A stretch of 5,214 nt of DNA from Campylobacterota bacterium (GTDB taxonomy: Bacteria > Campylobacterota > Campylobacteria > Campylobacterales > SZUA-545). The translations under genes were made by a program, and so were the position numbers. Shown piece by piece: positions 1 to 5,214 of the stretch. A model generated the notes under the pieces. It ran no database searches. It was given only the letters and a program-made list of their open reading frames with translations, and was not told the DNA's origin. The stretch is taken from assembly GCA_030836705.1 (NCBI GenBank), contig JAUPLZ010000291.1:1-5214 (forward strand). The letters run 5' to 3'. Every line of letters starts with the position of its first letter. Positions within the stretch are counted from its first letter, which is position 1.

Positions 1-960
1 AGCGACGGAGTTAATTATCTCTTCTGCGTATTTACTCGCTTTTTCAATTCCTGCGTTATCGAGAAGAACGGCAAACTCTTTACTTTCGTATCTGGAAAGC
101 ATGTCTTCTCCAGCGGATTTATCTTTTAGGTGATTTGCAACAAATGCCGCGATTTTATCTTTGGCGGCATGACCATACATATCTCCTATTTGGGTAAGTT
201 TTGGTATGTCAAAAAATACAACTGCGAAATTTTCTCCGGTTTTTTTGTATTTCGCCTCTTGTTTTTCAAGAGCGGCGTTAAACATTTTTTTGTTTCCTAT
301 TTTTGTAACCGGATCGATTAAGGTTTCACTTAATGTGGCTTCTAGCTGCTTTTTTAAATTTTCTATCTCTTTCTCTTTTTCACGAATGGTGTCGGCAGTT
401 GCCGCAAAACCTTCTACTGCCATCAACAGCGTTGTTGCCATAATTTTAACCTCCCCGTCTCCAAGGGCATCACAAACGGCGTTTAGTTTATCTTTAATGC
501 TTTGGGAGTCGGCAGTCTTTAAAAAGCCGGCAAAAGAGGCTGCTATTTCACCGGCAAATAAAAACTCCTCCGCTTTTTTATTTACATCATCATCTTTTGC
601 CGGGGTTAGGGCGGAATCGTAATCAACAGGGGCTTCGCTGTTTATTTTTTGCTCTTCGCTTAAATATTTAAGCCAATACTCTTTACATGATTCTATTTTT
701 GATACAGAAATACCGCTTTTAAGTGAATCAAGCGTATATATGATGGAAGAGTGAACATTGGTATCATCGGTATATTTGGTTAAGACATACAGCACGCGGC
801 GCAAAAGCGTATTTAATAAAAATAGTGCGTCTTCGGCGTTGCAAGAATTTACTATTGTGCCAGAGCATCTTGCATTGTGGCAAAATGCTTGTCGAAAATC
901 ATTTACGGTTTTTGCGTCCGATAATGTTTTTATAACGGTTAGCTTAAGGAGTGTCTTCAT
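1..960 (-). CDS. Degenerate GGDEF-domain protein, partial (C-terminus beyond left edge)
   Basis: The frame is open from the ATG at 960 to the window edge (320 residues, no stop). An in-frame TAA two codons upstream makes this ATG the first possible start. Residues 1-180 are an unrecognised, mostly helical region. Residues about 185-212 are charged and likely a coiled linker. A GGDEF fold follows: DPVTKIGNKKMF (216-227) matches the usual DxLTGLxNRRxF, FFDIPKL (249-255) matches the DIDxFK strand, and MYGHAAKD (261-268) matches the FGHxxGD turn. The signature is RYESKEFAVLL (290-300), so GGDEF has become ESKEF, with Lys294 in place of the metal-binding acid. The second Asp of DID is Pro253. The inhibitory RxxD site is AGED (283-286). 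In the family, an intact GGDEF is needed to make c-di-GMP, so I infer a non-catalytic module. The domain call is firm. The role is unknown, and a further domain could lie beyond the edge. Confidence 0.85.
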   Translation of the reverse strand, partial: MKTLLKLTVIKTLSDAKTVNDFRQAFCHNARCSGTIVNSCNAEDALFLLNTLLRRVLYVLTKYTDDTNVHSSIIYTLDSLKSGISVSKIESCKEYWLKYLSEEQKINSEAPVDYDSALTPAKDDDVNKKAEEFLFAGEIAASFAGFLKTADSQSIKDKLNAVCDALGDGEVKIMATTLLMAVEGFAATADTIREKEKEIENLKKQLEATLSETLIDPVTKIGNKKMFNAALEKQEAKYKKTGENFAVVFFDIPKLTQIGDMYGHAAKDKIAAFVANHLKDKSAGEDMLSRYESKEFAVLLDNAGIEKASKYAEEIINSVA

Positions 961-1035
961 CTCTTAAAACCTATTGTTTTTCCGGCTGTAGATATAATAA
1001 TATGTTGCATGTTTAAGCCTTTGTTATTTCTTTTA
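961..1035 (-). promoter_or_regulatory. 75-nt gap before the GGDEF-like gene; weak promoter candidate
   Basis: This spacer lies between the stop of the small exported protein and the ATG at 960. On the minus strand it holds an AT run with two overlapping TATTAT hexamers (999-994 and 1002-997) that could act as a -10 box. I see no -35 match at normal spacing, although Campylobacterota promoters often lack one. No hairpin followed by a T-run is visible, so transcription from the T4SS genes may read through. Ribosome binding before the ATG looks weak: an AGG sits about 9 nt upstream. This is an inference from short motifs in AT-rich DNA. Confidence 0.25.
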
Positions 1036-1341
1036 TTACTCTTTTAATTCGTTTTTGTTCATAGCCATGGTATGATTTATTTGTTTTAGTATCAGAAGGT
1101 ACTCGGCTTTGAGTTTTATGTTTTCGTCATAGAGCTTGTTGTTATTTATGAGTGCAGTATTGTACTTTTCGTAATTTTTGTCAAGAGTGTTGAGTTTTGA
1201 GTTAATCTCTTGAGTGCTTTGCTTTAATGTTGTTTGGAAATTTATTACCGCCGCATTAACTGATGGTTCGCAGTCGATACGGACGCATGCCGCCTGAAGG
1301 TTAATAATAAGCGTTGCTAAAACTATTGCTGTAAATCTCAT
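1036..1341 (-). CDS. Small exported coiled-coil protein of the T4SS operon (VirB5- or lipoprotein-like candidate)
   Basis: This 101-residue protein has a signal peptide: Arg2, a hydrophobic stretch over residues 4-15, then LQAAC (15-19). Cleavage could be by signal peptidase I after LQA. Alternatively Cys19 could be lipidated, but QAAC is a poor lipobox because Gln replaces the usual Leu at -3. Cys19 and Cys24 could form a disulfide. Residues about 31-95 are charged and polar with regularly spaced hydrophobics, which suggests a long helix or coiled coil. It starts 11 nt after the stop of the VirB4-like gene and shares its ribosome binding site with that stop, so it belongs to the same operon. 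Small exported helical proteins in T4SS loci include VirB5/TrbJ minor pilins and TrbK-type entry-exclusion lipoproteins. This one is shorter than typical VirB5, and I cannot assign it to either. The gene itself is convincing; its function is unknown. Confidence 0.75.
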   Translation of the reverse strand: MRFTAIVLATLIINLQAACVRIDCEPSVNAAVINFQTTLKQSTQEINSKLNTLDKNYEKYNTALINNNKLYDENIKLKAEYLLILKQINHTMAMNKNELKE

Positions 1342-1348
1342 ATTTAGT

Positions 1349-1355
1349 ATCCTTA
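1349..1355 (-). promoter_or_regulatory. Ribosome binding site overlapping the VirB4-like stop codon
   Basis: The minus-strand sequence TAAGGAT contains both the TAA stop of the upstream ATPase gene (1355-1353) and an AGGA Shine-Dalgarno core (1353-1350). It lies 8 nt before the ATG of the small exported protein. The overlap suggests translational coupling and supports the chosen start. Confidence 0.7.
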
Positions 1356-3674
1356 TGTGTTTACGATTTTTCTAAAGGCTTCGTCGTCTTTAAATTTCAT
1401 TGTAAAGGCTCCGTCTCCGTACATGACAAACATCGTATATTTTGGAAGGGTTTTTAGAATATTTTTTCTGTTATCCCCGATTGCCAATCTCTTTGAGAGG
1501 TTGTTAATTAGATTCTCTTTCTCCTCTTCATCATCCCCGCTTGTAAGAATCATTTTTATCTCAAAGCCGTTTAGGATCGAATCAGGGATGTGTTCAGGCT
1601 CTTGTGTGATTGGGAAGAAAACCATATCGTAACTTCTCCACTCGTTTATGATTCTTTCAAAAACCTCTTTTTCTTTAAAGAGTTTGTTTGCAAAGATATT
1701 TCTTGCCTCTTCAAACCAAAAGAAGACTAGAGGTCGCTTTTGACCCTTTAATCTTTTTGCGTGCTGTTCAGCTTTAATTTTTTTTGCCAAAATCGCCTGC
1801 ATCGCAAATACTAAATAGCCGTAATCGTTACCTCCGGCGATATCGTCTGTTCTGAAATAGATAATCTCTTTATCTTCAAAATCAAGTCTTGAATAAGATG
1901 AGAAGATTTGCATGGATTGAATCGTTGTCAATTTATGGACTAAAGATTCAATAAGTTTTTTTCTTATCTGCTGATTTGTCGTTTGGTACTGAGACTCTTT
2001 TTGCTTTAAGAAGTTGATAACATTGTGCAGGAGAGGTTTTTTAAATTTCTCATACTGCGGTTCTTTAACTTCATCAAAAGGGGTGTGCTCTTTATAGCCT
2101 AACTCTCTTAGTTTTCTATACTCATCTTCATTTGTATGCCTTATAGAGACGAGAGTGAGTTTTTCAAAAGAGTTATGTGTGTACATCTCCCTTATAGCCT
2201 GTTTAAACTCTTCACTCTCAGAGGGGGTAAGCGCCTCATCTCCTCCTCCGCTGTTTAAGACAAGTGAGACAAGAGTAGAAGCGAAATCGAGATCGCTCTC
2301 AAGAACGGCTCTTTTGCCATTTGATTCTACGACATCACAATCTATTATGTTGTACATAAATTTATTTTTATCGAATGTGTTTATATCAACCAAATGTGGA
2401 AAATCACTATGGATTTTTTTGATTTGGTTGTAAAAGCTATCTTTGATATCGAATATTATATGGTTTGTATCGCCTATATTATGAATCTTTTTAGCTTCAT
2501 AGTCGTATCCCAAAAGCTGTTTTAAAATATCGTTTGCAGCTTGTGTTTTACCTGCGCCTGATGTTCCCAATAGAATTGTATGCGCTTTTGGGATGGAATT
2601 TTTTTCCGTTCCTTTTTTAAAGCCGAAGTTTACGAATGTTTGGTCCTTATTGGTTCCTACTAAATGAGGCTGGTCGGAATCAAGTTTAGAGTTGAATGAG
2701 ATATATTTGTATAAAAACTCCCTGTTTGCAATTCTTGAAAAATATTTATTTGTACAAAATATAGGAGTTTTATTTGAGAGCTCTCTTGTGCTTCTACTTA
2801 TTATGTCTAATTTACAATTAGCGGCTTTTTCGACTTGTGTAGAGACGGTCTTTCCATAATCTTCAAAAACTTGGAGAGTTGTGTTTATTAAAACTCGATT
2901 ATGGGTGTCGATTGATTTAATAAGTGCTTTGTACTTATTTTTGTCTCTGTTATTAAACTGTCCGGTCGTGTTTAGTTTTTGAGATTCAAGCTCCGCCTTC
3001 ATTCGTTTTTTATCAAAAACTATTCTTGTATAGAGAGCACCTTTAAAATTGATTTTAAAGAACTCTTCGATATTGAATTTAATCTCATCCTCTTCAAATT
3101 TGTTTGCATAGCCTACGGCTTGGTAATATTTACACTTGCCGTAGTTAACAAATGCACGCTCTCTTATGAGGGCGTTTAATATATTAAGAGGGTTCTTATA
3201 CTCATCATTTATGTCTATTGAATATCTTTGTTTTAGAATTTTTTCATACCAATCAATCTCGTATTCGTTAGAATAGTAGAGAGAGAGAATGCGATCAAAA
3301 ACTTCTTTAAAATTTAAGATTTTAGAGTTTATCGCGTTTTGGATTTGGGTAGCTATATCTTTGTTTCTTGTAAAAATAAGATTCTTTTTTAAAAGTCCGT
3401 CTTTTAGTAAAACCCATGTGATTTCGCCTGTCTCATCTTCGGCGAAGTCCGCAGCCAAAGAGTTTATAAGAGTTTGCGGAAGAAATGAGATATTCTCGCC
3501 CGCTCCCGCAAGTTCTACACAGTAGAGTTCCTGAAAAAAATCGTTTACATAAACGAGGGTTTCATCTTCATCTCCAATGTCTTCAATCATAAGAGCGCCT
3601 GAACTCTTAAAGACATTGGAGTAGTAAACCATCGGCTCCCAAAAGAATGCTTTCGCGGCCTTAAAAGGGTTCAT
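1353..3674 (-). CDS. VirB4/TraC-like type IV secretion ATPase
   Basis: This 773-residue protein has the size of VirB4/TraC ATPases, which power pilus assembly and substrate transfer at the cytoplasmic face of the inner membrane. The N-terminal half (about 1-330) is divergent and has no membrane segment. The C-terminal half is a RecA-like motor. The Walker A motif is GTSGAGKT (370-377) after the strand HTILL. HIIFDIKDSF (405-414) matches the strand with an acid-rich turn seen in TraC/VirB4. The Walker B strand is LVFFWFEEA (649-657), with Glu655-Glu656 where DE is usual. It is followed by ERIINEWRSYDMVFFPITQEP (673-693), containing the Thr-Gln sensor typical of VirB4. The tail (ENLINNLSKRL to YGDGAFTMKF, 720-761) fits the VirB4 C-terminus. 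The start is supported by AGGA 7 nt upstream. It begins 3 nt after the VirB8/TraE-like gene and is followed 11 nt later by the small exported protein. I leave the symbol blank because VirB4 and TraC subtypes cannot be separated by eye. Confidence 0.88.
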   Translation of the reverse strand: MNPFKAAKAFFWEPMVYYSNVFKSSGALMIEDIGDEDETLVYVNDFFQELYCVELAGAGENISFLPQTLINSLAADFAEDETGEITWVLLKDGLLKKNLIFTRNKDIATQIQNAINSKILNFKEVFDRILSLYYSNEYEIDWYEKILKQRYSIDINDEYKNPLNILNALIRERAFVNYGKCKYYQAVGYANKFEEDEIKFNIEEFFKINFKGALYTRIVFDKKRMKAELESQKLNTTGQFNNRDKNKYKALIKSIDTHNRVLINTTLQVFEDYGKTVSTQVEKAANCKLDIISRSTRELSNKTPIFCTNKYFSRIANREFLYKYISFNSKLDSDQPHLVGTNKDQTFVNFGFKKGTEKNSIPKAHTILLGTSGAGKTQAANDILKQLLGYDYEAKKIHNIGDTNHIIFDIKDSFYNQIKKIHSDFPHLVDINTFDKNKFMYNIIDCDVVESNGKRAVLESDLDFASTLVSLVLNSGGGDEALTPSESEEFKQAIREMYTHNSFEKLTLVSIRHTNEDEYRKLRELGYKEHTPFDEVKEPQYEKFKKPLLHNVINFLKQKESQYQTTNQQIRKKLIESLVHKLTTIQSMQIFSSYSRLDFEDKEIIYFRTDDIAGGNDYGYLVFAMQAILAKKIKAEQHAKRLKGQKRPLVFFWFEEARNIFANKLFKEKEVFERIINEWRSYDMVFFPITQEPEHIPDSILNGFEIKMILTSGDDEEEKENLINNLSKRLAIGDNRKNILKTLPKYTMFVMYGDGAFTMKFKDDEAFRKIVNT
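1704..1730 (-). other. Walker B coding segment with Glu in place of Asp
   Basis: These codons encode LVFFWFEEA (residues 649-657). VirB4 proteins normally have four hydrophobic residues followed by DEA. Here the pair is Glu655-Glu656, encoded GAA GAG. The acidic pair is kept, so activity is plausible, but the metal-coordinating Asp has changed. Confidence 0.75.
2544..2567 (-). other. Walker A (P-loop) coding segment of the VirB4-like ATPase
   Basis: These codons give GTSGAGKT, residues 370-377 of the ATPase. This matches GxxGxGK[S/T] exactly, with Lys376 and Thr377 as the expected phosphate and magnesium ligands. The nucleotide-binding site therefore looks intact. Confidence 0.9.
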
Positions 3675-3677
3675 TAA

Positions 3678-4505
3678 TTAATCCTTTTTTAAAATAAGCT
3701 GATGATTGATTTTTGGATGTGTCAATTCCAGACTTGTTATTTTCATTCCGTATGAGTTAATTGTATTTTTCTGCAACAGATCATAATATCCGGTAGCTCT
3801 TATATAAACCGTTGATAGGCCTTCATCTTCGACATTGTTTTTATTTAGAGATTTTGCGTATGCGGGAATTGAAAAATATATAGAGAACTGGTTATCATCG
3901 GTCTCCCATCTTTCTATTTTTATATCACTCTCTTTTTTATCCATGACATGTGGCAGGTCGTTTTCATTTACGGCTGCTCTAAACCATCTTAGGATTTGCT
4001 TCCAATCATTTTTAGCTTTCTCAGAATCCGCGATGTTTTTCTCTGTTGAGAGTTTTGGATTTATATCTATATAGTTTGTATAAAACTCAATAAAATCGGG
4101 TGTCTCTTTGAAAAGTTTCTCTTCGTTTTCAAAGAATGTTTTTTTATAGCCACCGGTTAGGTTGAATGCTGATTTTACAAGGTATCTTGAGAGCACTTGG
4201 GCTACATTGAATTTTTCAGCGTGGACATCAAAGTGCTCTTTTTCATACTGCTTTATTACTCCGGAGTCTGTGATGTATGTTGTGAGCGAGGCCATAGAGG
4301 CTATTTGTTTATCTTTTTGTTTAAGCAGATTTGTGGTGTCATCAAGTGAAGATGATATATTATAATAGCCTATTGCCATAATTAAAAGAACAAAATCGTA
4401 TCTGCGGCTTATGAAGAATTGAATATTCTTTTTGACTTTATTTTTAAACGCCTCTCTGTCGGCGGGGTTTTTTACAAATTTCTTTTTTTCAACTTGTTTT
4501 GCCAT
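3678..4505 (-). CDS. Single-pass inner-membrane T4SS subunit, VirB8/TraE-like candidate
   Basis: This 275-residue protein has a basic cytoplasmic N-terminus rich in Lys and Arg (1-36), one short hydrophobic segment (about 37-50, core FVLLIMAIGYY), a polar helical linker (52-72) and a soluble domain outside the membrane (about 95-275). That domain has a helical first half (RYLVKSAF, DFIEFYTNYI, DWKQILRWFRAAV), then probable beta strands (FSIYFSIPAYA 207-217, STVYIRATGYYDLL 231-244, SYGMKITSLEL 251-261). An N-in single anchor followed by helices and a curved sheet is the architecture of VirB8, TraE and related DotI/TrbF scaffold proteins. These subunits are usually encoded close to the VirB4/TraC ATPase, and here the ATPase gene follows after 3 nt. 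I see no diagnostic sequence motif, so the assignment rests on topology, length and neighbour. GAGGAA (4514-4509) before the ATG supports the start. It is the first gene after the promoter candidate. Confidence 0.5.
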   Translation of the reverse strand: MAKQVEKKKFVKNPADREAFKNKVKKNIQFFISRRYDFVLLIMAIGYYNISSSLDDTTNLLKQKDKQIASMASLTTYITDSGVIKQYEKEHFDVHAEKFNVAQVLSRYLVKSAFNLTGGYKKTFFENEEKLFKETPDFIEFYTNYIDINPKLSTEKNIADSEKAKNDWKQILRWFRAAVNENDLPHVMDKKESDIKIERWETDDNQFSIYFSIPAYAKSLNKNNVEDEGLSTVYIRATGYYDLLQKNTINSYGMKITSLELTHPKINHQLILKKD

Positions 4506-4508
4506 AAT

Positions 4509-4551
4509 TTCCTCATTTGCGCTTTTAGTTACAAATTATAATAAAAGTATA
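4509..4551 (-). promoter_or_regulatory. Promoter candidate and ribosome binding site for the T4SS operon
   Basis: In the 86-nt gap before the VirB8/TraE-like gene, the minus strand carries a perfect TATAAT (4540-4535), preceded by a TATACT (4551-4546) in a strongly T-rich stretch. No convincing -35 box lies at normal spacing, as is common in Campylobacterota. A start of transcription near 4528 would leave a leader of about 20-25 nt containing GAGGAA (4514-4509), just before the ATG at 4505. Exact hexamers occur by chance in AT-rich DNA, but the placement is right. Confidence 0.5.
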
Positions 4552-4591
4552 ATAAAACAAAGCTTAATTTGGAGAGGTTGTATTTGTGATA

Positions 4592-4864
4592 TTAATCTGC
4601 CGCACTCAATGAAGTTGGCTCTAAAATAGCCCAATTCTCTTCTTCATATTTTTTAATTTTTGAAACCAAAAAAACAAGTTTGTCACTCCCTGGAGTGTTC
4701 ATCGGCGGACTTAATTTTAATAATTCATCGACTTCTTGTAAGGCTTCATTATATTGATGCTCGTCTTTAATTATTTCTAGCGGCAGTGATTTTTTTCGAG
4801 AGAGCATAATCTCTTTTGCTTCTTCTACACTTAAGAGCAGTCTTTTAAAATTTTTTAAATCCAT
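4592..4864 (-). CDS. HigA-like antitoxin N-terminal region without a helix-turn-helix
   Basis: In this 90-residue protein, residues 28-83 follow the N-terminal region of HigA-type antitoxins: PLEIIKDEHQYNEALQEVDEL (28-48) matches the usual PIKTExDYExALxxIexL. TPGSDKLVFLVSKIKKYEEE (57-76) followed by NWAILEP matches TPEGDxLxLLxxLVExYEExHYPI. In full-length members this leads into a DNA-binding HTH of roughly 50-60 residues. Here the frame stops 7 residues after ILEP. The other two minus-strand frames downstream to 4506 show no HTH, so this is not a simple frameshift. Residues 1-27 are an extra charged helix; Met20 (codon at 4807) is an alternative start. Ribosome binding at Met1 is weak. No toxin (HigB-like) gene is visible on either side in this window. 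It could be a decayed antitoxin or a maintained small protein that binds a partner without DNA binding. The similarity was read by eye. Confidence 0.65.
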   Translation of the reverse strand: MDLKNFKRLLLSVEEAKEIMLSRKKSLPLEIIKDEHQYNEALQEVDELLKLSPPMNTPGSDKLVFLVSKIKKYEEENWAILEPTSLSAAD

Positions 4865-4882
4865 AGGGAATTCTTTAGTGGA

Positions 4883-4908
4883 TGCGCCGCTCTATAAGAT
4901 GCGGCGTG
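4883..4908 (-). other. GC-rich hairpin between the partial gene and the HigA-like gene
   Basis: CGCCGC (4885-4890) and GCGGCG (4901-4906) form a perfect 6-bp, all-GC stem with a 10-nt AT-rich loop. It sits 5 nt after the stop of the upstream partial gene. The stem is striking in DNA this AT-rich. On the minus strand no T-run follows it, so it is not a classic intrinsic terminator. It may be an RNA 3'-end stabiliser, a weak terminator or a protein-binding site. Confidence 0.45.
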
Positions 4909-4911
4909 GTA

Positions 4912-5214
4912 TTAGCTGTAGTCTTGCGAGGTTTTCGGAGTTGGAAACTCTTTTTCAAAGTCTCCGGGCTTAACAACAAAGCCTTTGCCCATTTCGGCAA
5001 TAGGGTTTGTTGATTGGGTATTTAAGAATGAGAGTTCATTTTTAAGATTACCTAAAAAAATCATAACTTCCGTGTTGGCGGTTGGGTTAGTGCCCATTGC
5101 CCTTTCGACATCACTTTTTATTGCCGCATTTGTATTTTTAATAAAAAGATTATCTAAATTTAAAGAACGAAAGATTTCTTTAAAAACAAGATTAGAACCC
5201 TGCTCTATTGATTG
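4912..5214 (-). CDS. C-terminal end of an unrecognised protein (partial)
   Basis: The frame is open from the right edge to a TAA at 4914-4912, giving 100 residues. An internal Met (codon at 5097) is not needed as a start because the frame continues upstream without a stop. The visible part begins with an amphipathic stretch (SNLVFKEIFRSLNLDNLFIK), then a segment rich in Asn, Thr and Ala. A helix follows, with MIFLGNLKNELSFLN at residues 51-65 of the visible part. The tail is polar with several prolines and ends in KTSQDYS. I see no membrane segment, catalytic motif or cysteine. It does not look like a HigB toxin, which would be the expected partner of the next gene. Its end is 47 nt before that gene and on the same strand, so it may be in the same transcription unit. 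Function unknown. Confidence 0.7.
   Translation of the reverse strand, partial: QSIEQGSNLVFKEIFRSLNLDNLFIKNTNAAIKSDVERAMGTNPTANTEVMIFLGNLKNELSFLNTQSTNPIAEMGKGFVVKPGDFEKEFPTPKTSQDYS

Noticed and set aside
206..622. 138-codon plus-strand open frame with hydrophobic, Ser- and Ala-rich translation
   Set aside because: It lies entirely opposite the GGDEF-like gene, whose conserved motifs fix the minus strand as coding. The plus-strand product resembles no family.
993..998. Perfect TATAAT on the plus strand, a possible antisense promoter toward the small exported protein gene
   Set aside because: It is a by-product of the repeated AT run that also gives TATTAT on the minus strand. No plus-strand gene or -35 box accompanies it.
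2155..2433. Plus-strand open frames of about 65-92 codons across the ATPase gene (also near 1357-1632, 2979-3179 and 3289-3525)
   Set aside because: All are antisense shadows of the VirB4-like gene, rich in Ser, Phe and Ile, without ribosome binding sites or recognisable motifs.
4506..4591. Missing HTH of the HigA-like protein recovered by frameshift or readthrough
   Set aside because: The three minus-strand frames after the stop give short, low-complexity peptides that soon stop and do not resemble an HTH. The stretch is better explained as a promoter region.
4912..5097. 61-residue gene starting at the ATG at 5097
   Set aside because: The frame stays open to the right edge with plausible coding sequence, so the Met is most likely internal to a longer truncated gene.
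1..5214. CRISPR array, tRNA genes, insertion sequence ends or attachment sites
   Set aside because: No regularly spaced repeats, tRNA-like cloverleaf, transposase or paired terminal repeats were seen by reading both strands.

Overview
This is an AT-rich window with all six supported genes on the minus strand, so the biological reading direction is right to left. The A/T-rich codon choice, small intergenic gaps and a bare TATAAT-type promoter without a clear -35 box suggest a Campylobacterota (Epsilonproteobacteria) host such as the Sulfurimonas/Sulfuricurvum group. That is inference from style, not a database match. The content looks like part of a conjugative element (plasmid or integrative element) carrying a divergent type IV secretion system (T4SS).

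Layout in reading order: (1) 5214-4912, the C-terminal 100 codons of an unrecognised gene that enters from the right edge. (2) A 47-nt gap with a GC-rich hairpin. (3) 4864-4592, a 90-residue protein matching the N-terminal part of HigA-type antitoxins but ending before the usual helix-turn-helix. (4) An 86-nt AT-rich gap with a promoter candidate. (5) 4505-3678, a 275-residue protein with one membrane anchor, a VirB8/TraE-like candidate. (6) 3674-1353, a 773-residue VirB4/TraC-like ATPase, the anchor identification of the window. (7) 1341-1036, a 101-residue exported, probably coiled-coil protein. (8) A 75-nt gap. (9) 960 to beyond the left edge, a protein with a degenerate GGDEF domain whose signature reads ESKEF.

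Genes 5-7 are packed with gaps of 3 and 11 nt, and the ribosome binding site of gene 7 overlaps the stop codon of gene 6, so they form one translationally linked unit. It would supply an inner-membrane scaffold subunit, the pilus/secretion ATPase and a small periplasmic or lipid-anchored component. The GGDEF-like gene is separated by 75 nt and may be co-transcribed or separately expressed. It has lost the residues expected for c-di-GMP synthesis and for the inhibitory site, so it is more likely a binding or scaffold module than an enzyme. The most interesting points are this pseudo-GGDEF next to T4SS genes and the HTH-less HigA-like protein next to the T4SS promoter. No RNA genes, CRISPR arrays, insertion sequences or attachment sites were seen.
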